64,000 nucleotides of DNA from Takakia lepidozioides (lineage: Eukaryota > Streptophyta > Takakiopsida > Takakiales > Takakiaceae), in NCBI GenBank assembly GCA_030704615.1, contig CM060734.1:36596042-36660041 (forward strand), read 5' to 3'. The notes below the pieces were generated by a model. The model was not told the DNA's origin. It did no database searches and saw only the letters and a list, made by a program, of their open reading frames with translations. This document shows, piece after piece, positions 49,169 to 57,267 of this stretch; the first letter of the stretch is position 1, and the number at the start of each line of letters is the position of its first letter. Position numbers and translations under genes: made by a program.

Positions 49169-49500
49169 GTGTGGCTTTTCTTAATGTACGATGTGAAGAA
49201 GTTTGTCCATCCCGCAAATGTGGGCTCTTGGCTCCTGTTAGTACCATGATTTGGTATTCTTCCTGATGTTTATAAGGTTCTTGGGAGAGTCAGCTTGGTC
49301 TTAGCAGGCCGTCAAATCCTCCATGGGTCATGACACAAGGTCAAGGACAAAGTGGTGAGGGCACCTTCTTCTTCGACCTATTTCAGCCTGTTTTGCCCTT
49401 TCATCAGACTCGGCCCTGAATTTGCATATTGAATTCTGTAAGTTAGCTCGTTGGGTGGATCTGTGGTGGTTTGGAGTGAAAGTTACTGCCGATGTGGCAG

Positions 49501-49598
49501 CGGGAAAGTATCCAAAAACAGATAACAGAGGTGAGGAGAAGCTTTGGAATGAACACATTTCCGACCCCAGTCAAAGGTGGGACAATGGAGACAAAAAG
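49501..49598 (+). CDS. PDF-motif exon A2, right arm
   Basis: It codes EEKLWNEHISDPSQRWDNGD and ends AAG before GT at 49,599. The WW pair of the motif is RW. It starts after CAG with a two-base partial codon. The exon type (phase 1 in, phase 0 out) is the same as in A3. Confidence 0.65.
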
Positions 49599-49778
49599 GT
49601 GAATGCCTGTTGGACGCAGCTGCAAGTCAGCATAGGAACTAGTGTGATAAGTATGGTTAGGGTGTTTGCTGGAAGAATTCTAGGCTGTCATTGTCAGTTG
49701 CTAGCAGCAAGGCAAGGATGTATGCATTTGTGCAGAGGCATAGATAGCTGAAGGAGCAGGGATAGAGTGTGGGTCCAG

Positions 49779-49911
49779 ATTCATCCAAGAAGGCCAGATT
49801 TCAAGCACAAGGTTACCTGTGATTCGCTGTGGATCAATAGCTACGAGAAACCTGCATGGGTAGATGGTCAACTGGAAGCTGCAGCAGCAGCAGCACAATT
49901 CATAAAATCAG
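49779..49911 (+). CDS. PDF-motif exon B2, right arm
   Basis: It codes IHPRRPDFKHKVTCDSLWIN then EKPAWVDGQLEAAAAAAQ, the second half of a PDF motif. It begins after GGGTCCAG. The exon must end TCAG at 49,911 to keep phase with exon A3, and the following bases are GCACCG, a possible GC donor. Confidence 0.65.
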
Positions 49912-50073
49912 GCACCGCTAATGAAGGCACCTTCTTCAACACATTTCACCCTGTTCTTCCCTCTTATCAGAATCGGCCCTAAATTTTCATGTTGAATTCT
50001 GCAAGTTAGCTGGTTGAGTGAACCTTTGATAGTTTGGAGTGACTTTGACATGATACTGCCAATGTGACAACAG

Positions 50074-50168
50074 GAAAGTATCCAGAAACAGGTAACAGAG
50101 ACGAGGAGAAGCTGTGGAAAGAATACTTTTCTGACCCCAGTCAATGGTGGGACAATCGAGGCAAAAAG
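50074..50168 (+). CDS. PDF-motif exon A3, right arm
   Basis: It codes EEKLWKEYFSDPSQWWDNRG and ends AAG before GT at 50,169. It joins in phase to the exon at 50,361, recreating the full ...WWDNRGKK + IHPRGPDFKHK motif of OSB proteins. Confidence 0.75.
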
Positions 50169-50360
50169 GTGAATGCCTGTTGGATTACAGAGAGTAGCAG
50201 ACGCAATGAGCATAGGAACTAGTGTGATAAGCTGAGTTGGGTGTTTCCTAGAACAAATCTAGGCTGTCATTGCCAGCTGCTAGCAGCAAGGCAAGGATGA
50301 ATGCATGATTTGTGCAGAGGCATGGGTAGCTGAAGGAGCAGGGGTAGGGTGTGGGTACAG

Positions 50361-53285
50361 ATTCATCCAAGAGGGCCAGATTTCAAGCACAAGATTACCT
50401 ATGATTCCCTGTGGATCAATAGCTACAAGAAACCTGCATGGGTAGATGGTCAACTAAAGGCAGCAGCAGCAGCGGCACAGTTGATAAAATCAGGCACCTC
50501 AACCATGACCACAGCTTCTGGAAGAGGATCCAGAGAGGGAGTCCACAATGCTTCTTCTGGCACTTCTGCGCATGTGAAGATGCTTTGTGAGGCAGGCAGA
50601 CTGAAAGAGGCTCTACAGACTTTAAACCAAGGAGGCATTTCAGCAGATTCAGAAACGTATGTCTGTCTCTTGCATAAGTGCATCAAGGTGAAAGGCCTGG
50701 AAGCTGGAAAGCAGGTGCACACTCACATTATCCAAAGTGGGTTCACGCCAAATGTTTTTCTCCTCAACACCCTTGTCAACATGTATGTTAAGTGCGGGAG
50801 CATCATGGATGCTCACCAAGTGTTCAACAGAATGCCTCAACGATCTTTGATCACGTGGAATATAATGTTGGCAGGATTTACCAAGCATGAGTGTGGTAGG
50901 AATGCTTTGGAGACCTATGAGCAAATGATGGGGGAAGGGGTGAAGCCCGACCACATTACGTTTGTGTGCGTTTGCAGTGCGTGTGCAAGCCTGGCAGCCC
51001 TGGAAAAGGGCAAAGAGGTGCATGGCGACATCGTCAGAGCTGGAATTGTACCAGATGTGATCCTGAACAATACCCTGGTGGACATGTATTCTAAATGTGG
51101 GAGCATCAAGCATGCAAAGGGAGTGTTCGACAGTATGGCTGAACGAAATGTGGTGTCGTGGAATGCGATGCTTGCAGGATATGCACAGCAGGGGCGCGGG
51201 ATGGAGGCTTTGGAGACGTATAAGCAAATGATGTGCGAAGGGGTGAAGCCCGACCACATCACGTTTGTGTGCGTTTGCAATGCGTGTGCAAGCCTGGCAG
51301 CCCTGGAAAAGGGTAAAGAGGTGCATGGCGACATCGTAAGAGCTGGAATTGTACCAAATGTGATCCTGAACACTGCCCTGGTGGACATGTATGCCAAATG
51401 TGGGAGCCTCAAGGATGCGAAGGGAGTGTTCGACAATATGGCTGAACGAAATGTGGTGTCGTGGAGTGCTCTGCTCGCAGGATATACACAGCAGGGGTGC
51501 GGGATGGAGGCTTTGGAGACGTATGAGCAAATGATGTACGAAGGGGTGAAGCCCGACCACATCACGTTTGTGTGCATTTGCAATGCGTGTGCAAGCCTGG
51601 CAGCCCTGGAAAAGGGCAAAGAGGTGCATGGCGACATCGTCAGAGCTGGAATTGTACCAAATGTGATCCTGAACACTGCCCTGGTGGACATGTATGCCAA
51701 ATGTGGGAGCATCGAGGATGCAAAAGGAGTGTTCGACAATATGGCTGAACGAGATGTGGTGTCGTGGAGTGCGATGCTTGCAGGGTATGCACAGCAGGGG
51801 CGCGGGATGGAGGCTTTGGAGACGTATGAGCAAATGATGTGCGAAGGGGTGAAGCCCGACCACATCACGTTTGTGTGCGTTTGCAATGCGTGTGCAAGCC
51901 TGGCAGCCCTGGAAAAGGGCAAAGAGGTGCATGGCGACATCGTCAGAGCTGGAATCGTACCAAATGTCATCCTGAACACTGCCCTGGTGGACATGTATGC
52001 CAAATGTGGGAGCATCAAGGATGCAAAGGGAGTGTTCAACGATATGGCTGAACGAAATGTGGTGTCGTGGAATGCGATGCTTGCAGGGTATGCACAGCAG
52101 GGGCGCGGGATGGAGGCTTTGGAGACGTATGAGCAAATGATGTGCGAAGGGCTGAAGCCTGACCACATCACATTTGTGTGCGTTTGCAATGCGTGTGCAA
52201 GCCTGGCAGCCCTGGAAAAGGGCAAAGAGGTGCATGGCGACATCGTCAGAGCTGGAATTGTACCAGATGTGATCCTGAACACTGCCCTGGTGGACATGTA
52301 TGCCAAATGTGGGTGCATCGAGGATGCAAAGGGAGTGTTCGACAATATGGCTGAACGAGATGTGGTGTCGTGGAGTGCGATGATGGCAGGATATGCACAG
52401 CATGGTTGTCATAGGGAGGTCGTGCAACTATTTGAAGGAATGCAAAAGAAGGGCTTGAAGCCGAACAGTGTCACCTTTATATGTGTTCTCTCTGCATGCA
52501 GCCACACTGGCCTACTGAATGAAGGAAGACGCTACTTTGATTCCCTGAGTCAAGATCATGGTGTCACTCCGACAGTAAAGCACTTTGGCTGCATGGTGGA
52601 CCTTCTTGGACGCGCGGGACAACTGGATGAGGCAGTGGACCTGATTAATAAAATGCCCATAAATCCAGATGCTGTGGTGTGGAAGGCCTTGCTTGGTGCC
52701 TGCAGAATCCATGGCAATGTGGAGATGGCTGAACGTGCAGCAACATCTATCCTCAGGTGGGATGAACAGGATGCCGCGACTTATGTGTTGCTCTCAAACA
52801 TCTATGCTGCAGCTGGCAGGTGGGATGATACTGCAAAGGTGAGAAGAATGATGAAGGTCAAAGGGGTTAGAAAGGAGCCAGGTCGCTGCTGCATTGAGGT
52901 TGGCAACAGGGTGCACACCTTCGTTGTAGATGACAAGTTGCATCCCAGAATTAAGGAAATCCATGCTGAGCTGAGAAGATTGTCTGGGCAGATGAAGGAG
53001 GCGGGGTATGTGCCTGACACGCGCTTTGTATTGCAAGATGTGGGGGAGGAGGAAAAGGAATTTTCTCTTTGCCACCACAGTGAGAAGCTGGCCATTGGTT
53101 TTGGGCTGATCAGCACGACCCCTAGGACGCCTCTCCGTCTCATCAAGAATCTTCGAGTGTGTGGTGACTGCCACACCTCCACCAAATTCATCTCAAAGAT
53201 TGTTGGCCGAGCAATTGTTGTACGGGACGCTAACCGCTTTCACCACTTTGAAGATGGGATTTGTTCTTGTGGGGATTACTGGTGA
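50361..53285 (+). CDS. PPR-DYW RNA-editing protein, right copy, joined to a PDF half-motif
   Basis: Partner of the left copy, transcribed away from it. The exon is open for 974 codons from an AG acceptor (GGGTACAG) and starts IHPRGPDFKHKITYDSLWIN, the second half of an OSB PDF motif. It then runs through AAAAAAQLIKSGTSTMTT into the PPR array. The first in-frame ATG is at 50,505 (926 residues). It has five 101-residue triplet units (the left has seven), an E region, a PG-box-like region (GRCCIEVGNRVHTF), HSEKLA, CGDCH and C-terminal DYW followed by TGA at 53,283. The proposed zinc/deaminase residues (H-x-E, C-x-x-C) are present. Outside the array the two copies are nearly identical, so the duplication is recent or kept alike by gene conversion. 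Confidence 0.92.
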   Translation: MHPRGPDFKHKITYDSLWINSYKKPAWVDGQLKAAAAAAQLIKSGTSTMTTASGRGSREGVHNASSGTSAHVKMLCEAGRLKEALQTLNQGGISADSETYVCLLHKCIKVKGLEAGKQVHTHIIQSGFTPNVFLLNTLVNMYVKCGSIMDAHQVFNRMPQRSLITWNIMLAGFTKHECGRNALETYEQMMGEGVKPDHITFVCVCSACASLAALEKGKEVHGDIVRAGIVPDVILNNTLVDMYSKCGSIKHAKGVFDSMAERNVVSWNAMLAGYAQQGRGMEALETYKQMMCEGVKPDHITFVCVCNACASLAALEKGKEVHGDIVRAGIVPNVILNTALVDMYAKCGSLKDAKGVFDNMAERNVVSWSALLAGYTQQGCGMEALETYEQMMYEGVKPDHITFVCICNACASLAALEKGKEVHGDIVRAGIVPNVILNTALVDMYAKCGSIEDAKGVFDNMAERDVVSWSAMLAGYAQQGRGMEALETYEQMMCEGVKPDHITFVCVCNACASLAALEKGKEVHGDIVRAGIVPNVILNTALVDMYAKCGSIKDAKGVFNDMAERNVVSWNAMLAGYAQQGRGMEALETYEQMMCEGLKPDHITFVCVCNACASLAALEKGKEVHGDIVRAGIVPDVILNTALVDMYAKCGCIEDAKGVFDNMAERDVVSWSAMMAGYAQHGCHREVVQLFEGMQKKGLKPNSVTFICVLSACSHTGLLNEGRRYFDSLSQDHGVTPTVKHFGCMVDLLGRAGQLDEAVDLINKMPINPDAVVWKALLGACRIHGNVEMAERAATSILRWDEQDAATYVLLSNIYAAAGRWDDTAKVRRMMKVKGVRKEPGRCCIEVGNRVHTFVVDDKLHPRIKEIHAELRRLSGQMKEAGYVPDTRFVLQDVGEEEKEFSLCHHSEKLAIGFGLISTTPRTPLRLIKNLRVCGDCHTSTKFISKIVGRAIVVRDANRFHHFEDGICSCGDYW

Positions 53286-53702
53286 AAGGATGTTTTCTTG
53301 GAAAGATGCGAGTGTCTTGCTTCATTCATTGATCTGTGTAGCTACTCAGATCATCCACCATTTCCTGAGAGTATTGACCATAATGTACTGTTGAGTGCAT
53401 TTCCTGTGGCATATCCACGGAAAATGATAGTGGAGTCTACCCGGCATAGGTGGGAAGTCAGCCCTGAACCTGCCCCTGAAAACAAGTCAACATGACCATG
53501 CCCAAGTCAGAGAGGGCGTGTTGGCAGCTTGGCGCTGGCTGGGGGGGGGGTGGAGAATGTGTGGCGTCGAGCTTGGCGAGCGTCCTTGTAACAGATCCGT
53601 TTCACGGGACCTCCGAAGTGCTTATAATTGGAAGGCATCCTTCCTGGCGAGGAGGCGGGGACCTCTGCTTGGTCAGGATTTGTTCGAGGTTTTTTCAAGA
53701 AG

Positions 53703-54335
53703 ATGTCGCTGCGAATAAAGGCAGTAGTGGAGAATTTTGCGAGGGATTTGAAGGCAGCATTGGACTCTGACATCCAGGATCGCCTTATGAAGGAAAGAGA
53801 GATGAACAATTACTTGGAGGAGAGGGAAGGGGAGGTGGCTGAGAGAGAGTCTGCCTGGAAGGCAGAGCTTGGGTGGAGAGAGGTATTCCCTCACAGACAA
53901 ATTCAACCTGAAAATGAGTCCATGGAAAAGATTGAATATGAAAAACAGAGCTTGATTGAATTTTTTCTTCCAGCGTCAACCTGGTTTCCTGGCGATCTTG
54001 GGCTTTCCATTGATGGGTGTCTCTCTTCCGTTTTCTGCCCACAATGTCAATCTGTTGATAAGGTTGGAAAGTTTGAAGCATGCTTACCGTGATCAAGTAG
54101 AATTTGAATATCTGACAGACTCTGTGAGGTACTTGTAGCATAACGAGTTTTTTGCATACAGGCTGAGATTGCGAGGCAAGAGACAAGGTTAAATTTAGAG
54201 AGAGAGAGCTTGGAGAAAGAGAAGAGTGTGCTCATGGGGACTGCGTCGACTTTGGACAACCAGGATGGGGCCTTGGAGATCACTGTCAGTGGCGAGAAGT
54301 ATTGGTGCCTTCGGTTTTCCAAAGCAAAGAAATAA
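53703..54335 (+). CDS. Small coiled-coil protein, two exons, function unknown
   Basis: Exon 1 is 53,703-53,882 (ATG, 60 codons, donor GAG/GTATTC) and exon 2 is 54,162-54,335 (acceptor TTTTTTGCATACAG, stop TAA), both in phase 0; the product is 117 residues. The charged heptad-rich stretch MKEREMNNYLEERE ... TRLNLERESLEKEK predicts a coiled coil over residues ~25-85. The C-terminus TLDNQDGALEITVSGEKYW then RFSKAKK is glycine/hydrophobic and looks like a small conserved tail. No catalytic motif is present. The start lies ~235 bp outside the right palindrome edge. I do not recognise the family. A further open exon-like stretch downstream may be an alternative end. Confidence 0.7.
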
Positions 54336-54849
54336 CAGCAGATGGAGTTGTCGTACATTGACTAACCTAATATCTGTTTGCTGGATTGCTGTGAAGATAC
54401 AGGCTTCCCACATCTCCATGTTCATCTTCACGTGTGCGGGTAGCCAACTACACCCACAGCTACTTGACCCTAGGTATGCCACTCTTGCTGTCAAAACTAA
54501 AATGGTAGTTGCACGAACTTCTATATCTCACATACCTTCGAGTCTCAATTTCACATTGCGCTCCTCAAAATTGCAGTTGTTAGGTGCTAGAGTGCGTATA
54601 CTGGGTAAGCAATTTCAACAGAGAGGAAGCCACATCTGACAAGAGGGTTCCCATGTGAAGCTGACTGCCTGAAGAGGTAGGAAGCCCTGAGGGAGGTGGG
54701 GAAGTTCTGAATGTAGTGAGGTTAACAATCTACCAACAGAAGTGGCCACCTAAGCACCTACTTTACAGGAGAGAAGCAAATACAGCTCTTCCAGATGGAG
54801 GGCCATCTTGGCTCGACTGAAGATAAGGAATTCCCTTTGTTTTCTACAG

Positions 54850-55002
54850 CTGAAGGTCGAAAACACGAGAAGCATCTTTTTCGCCCCCAAGGTTAAGGAT
54901 GTAAAGAAGAGGAGTAAGCGGGGTGTGCAGTCTGAGGAACCAGACTATAACTACAGTGAAGACTTAAGTACTGAGGGAAGTGGAACATCTGAGAGGGATT
55001 AA
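54850..55002 (+). CDS. Possible 3' exon with acidic tail
   Basis: After TTTTCTACAG the plus strand is open: LKVENTRSIFFAPKVKDVKK, then basic and acidic residues to SGTSERD and a TAA. It fits a last exon of an alternatively spliced form of the upstream gene or of a separate gene. No supporting partner was found. Confidence 0.4.
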   Translation: MKVENTRSIFFAPKVKDVKKRSKRGVQSEEPDYNYSEDLSTEGSGTSERD

Positions 55003-55015
55003 ATTTTCCCCTCAC

Positions 55016-55970
55016 TCTATGGGCATGTGAATTGTCAATTATAAGGCTTTCTTACATATGTACATAAGGTGGAAAATGTTTGTTTGTTATCACGAATACT
55101 TACTGAAACTCTTAAATTGTTGATATTGTCCCTTAGCACTAGTAATACTGCTTGCCCCACTTGTAGTTAGGCTCGACTTAGTTAAGAGCATTTTAAGAGA
55201 ACTAGCTAAGAGTGAACTGTGATTTGGTGCCCCACCTATGGTTACATGCTTCAGTTTCATAAGTTAGATGGATATCAGTTATATTAATCGCTAGGGTCAT
55301 CTTCCTCTGCTACACCCCAAACTGTTGGTCCGCGGGCTGACAACTGTGGCCTATTCACCCCTTAGGTTTAAAGGATAAACTTTATCTGTTAGTATACATC
55401 TCAAAATACAAGGCTTCAGTTAGGACTAACTAGTAACCTAAACTGAACTGAGAGCCATTAACAAGTGAGGTCCTTTGTTGAGCACTAATGGTTGACACTA
55501 ACTTTCCAAAAAACAAAGAAAAATAAAAGGGACAAAAGCCCAAGTACTCAAATGAAAATGGGACGGAGGAGGAAATTAACCTCGTAAAGGCCAAAGAAAC
55601 AACAAAGGAAGTGAAGTGAACCAAGATACTAACTGCAAGCGGGGCAGCGCGAAGCAAGTTTTGCAATTGACCAAGTACTAATATTTGTGGGAAAAGCAGG
55701 AATCTCTACTGCTTTGGCTGCAATGCAAATCACACTACTACATATCATATAAAGGATATACACGCAAACGAAATGATAGAAAGTATTTGCAGCTGGCAAG
55801 TCTTCCTCCGAAGATCAAGGACTTCAAGTGGAAGCTCTTCGGTCTTCATAGCTTGTTGAACTAGGGAATGCAAGATCTTCCATAATAAATGTGGATTCTA
55901 GCTGAATCACATGCATAACTTATAGTGTCACTGGCTATTGCCTTCCAAAGAGAAGGCGGACACCATTATA
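55016..55970. other. Intergenic, nothing recognised
   Basis: A/T-rich DNA downstream of the small coiled-coil gene. No ORF with a domain and no repeat shared with the rest of the window. Confidence 0.5.
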
Positions 55971-55971
55971 A

Positions 55972-56055
55972 CATCCAATGCACTTGTGTGGATTCGAACC
56001 CACAACCACTAATGAAATGGTCTTATGCCCCAACCACGCGGCTATCTATTGGATG
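55972..56055 (-). tRNA. tRNA-Met(CAU)-like sequence, aberrant (possible SINE head)
   Basis: The minus strand has an A-box-like TAGCCGCGTGG, an anticodon arm ACCAT-TTCATTA-GTGGT giving anticodon CAU, and a good B box GGGTTCGAATCC. The outer ends CATCCAA and TTGGATG pair, but ~9 extra bases lie between the T arm and the 3' strand, so it does not fold as a normal tRNA. Likely a tRNA-derived pseudogene or SINE. Confidence 0.45.
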
Positions 56056-57267
56056 TGGATCTTCCATAAACATTCTTCCTTGGCTCCCTTGAAAATCTTG
56101 AGCACTGGAAGCTTGTAACATTACAAAATGACAGGCCTTTTGAATACCTCATGATGAACCACTCTCTAACCTAAACTTGAATATTGAAAACACATGAGAT
56201 GTGAAAACTGTAGACCTAAGTATTGCTGAAACTTTCACCCTCCAAACTCAAAAAAGTACACTGCGAAGAAATCCAACTGGAAATACCAGACATTCATCGC
56301 AAAACATGGAAACTGTGCGAACACTGCCATTGAATTATGTGAATCATACAGCTAATATCCGATTCATCAGTGTCTACAAATGTTCAAATGAGACAGTAGT
56401 GAAATTTAATGCTTTTTTAAGATGAAACATCTTTAAACTTTATACATTAGCTTAACCCTTAAACCCCCAGTGCCATAGTTTGACTTTTTCAGAAAACATG
56501 ACCCCTTAAGTGAAATAAAGATGTAACTTTCAGAAAATTAACTTTTTAAAGAACTTGACCGCACATTAGGTGCGTACCTTCCTCCTGCATCCACCTGCCC
56601 ATTTTGAGGCCAATCAGCCCCAGATCCACAAAATGCCACCGTTGAATATGGGCCCCATTATTGGGCCCTTTTGAGAAACATATCCATTTTTGGTAATTTT
56701 TTAAAGATTTGAGTGACAGGATCAAATGGGATTGAGGCGAAATTAGCAGGGTTTCATCCTCTTGAGATCCCTCATCCAACAAGCCAAAAAGTATCCAATT
56801 TGGCCAATGCATGTGATGTTGCCACTTGGTCAAACCTGGGAAAATCCCATGTTTCTCTCCCTCTCTCGCGCGTGTGAAGAATGAAACAACGAGAATTACC
56901 TTTATCAAATCGTGACCCCCCTGCTTGCGTGCTTTGCAACTTGGCAGATCCGAGGTGATCGGGCAATGAATCTTCGTGTGCCAGGTGCCCAAGAACACTA
57001 TATTTTTTTTTCACACAATTCCATGGAGAATGCAAAAAGTTATTCAGATTTTCTTAAACCCAAAAGCCCGAAACGGGCTACTGGGCGTTTAAGGGCGTTT
57101 TAGTGTCTCTTTGTGTATTTAGACAATGACTGCCACTTGATCAGATTTCAAGCATTCATGGATGAATCAGATCATCAGAATCCAATGGGGTTGAGAGTTC
57201 GTAGGACTGTGTTTGTATTCAGTTCTACAACAACTATACATGACCCACCCTAGGAAGTGAGCAGTAC
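56056..57267. other. Intergenic, nothing recognised
   Basis: Short ORFs on both strands without domains. No repeat of the window's families was seen. Confidence 0.45.

Larger units (their letters stand above)
43380..53467. repeat. Large head-to-head inverted duplication (palindrome)
   Basis: The left arm runs from about 43,380 to 48,562 and the right arm from about 48,938 to 53,467, with a unique centre of about 375 bp. The outer edges are set by the shared GGGCTGACTTCCCACC (43,380 left; its complement ends at 53,467). The inner edges are set by the shared ATTGGGCTCTACACGA (48,534 left; its complement near 48,960). Arm lengths differ by ~650 bp. 606 bp of this is two PPR units present only on the left. 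A ~125 bp block at 48,083-48,206 is also present only on the left and is partly offset by smaller differences. Both arms carry the same exon series ending in a PPR-DYW ORF. Confidence 0.9.

Noticed and set aside
50349-50360. GTG at 50,349 (and 47,101 on the minus strand) as PPR start codon
   Set aside because: These bases fit an intron end (GTGGGTACAG / GTGGGTCCAG acceptor) that joins the two halves of the PDF motif in phase. The GTG is intronic.
50649-52427. Antisense ORFs of 592 and 476 codons across the right PPR gene
   Set aside because: They lie opposite the PPR repeats. Because the 303 bp unit is almost identical each time, a frame without stops in one unit stays open in all. No domain, start context or independent conservation.
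55972-56055. Functional tRNA gene
   Set aside because: The T arm is not followed directly by the 3' acceptor strand; reported only as tRNA-like.
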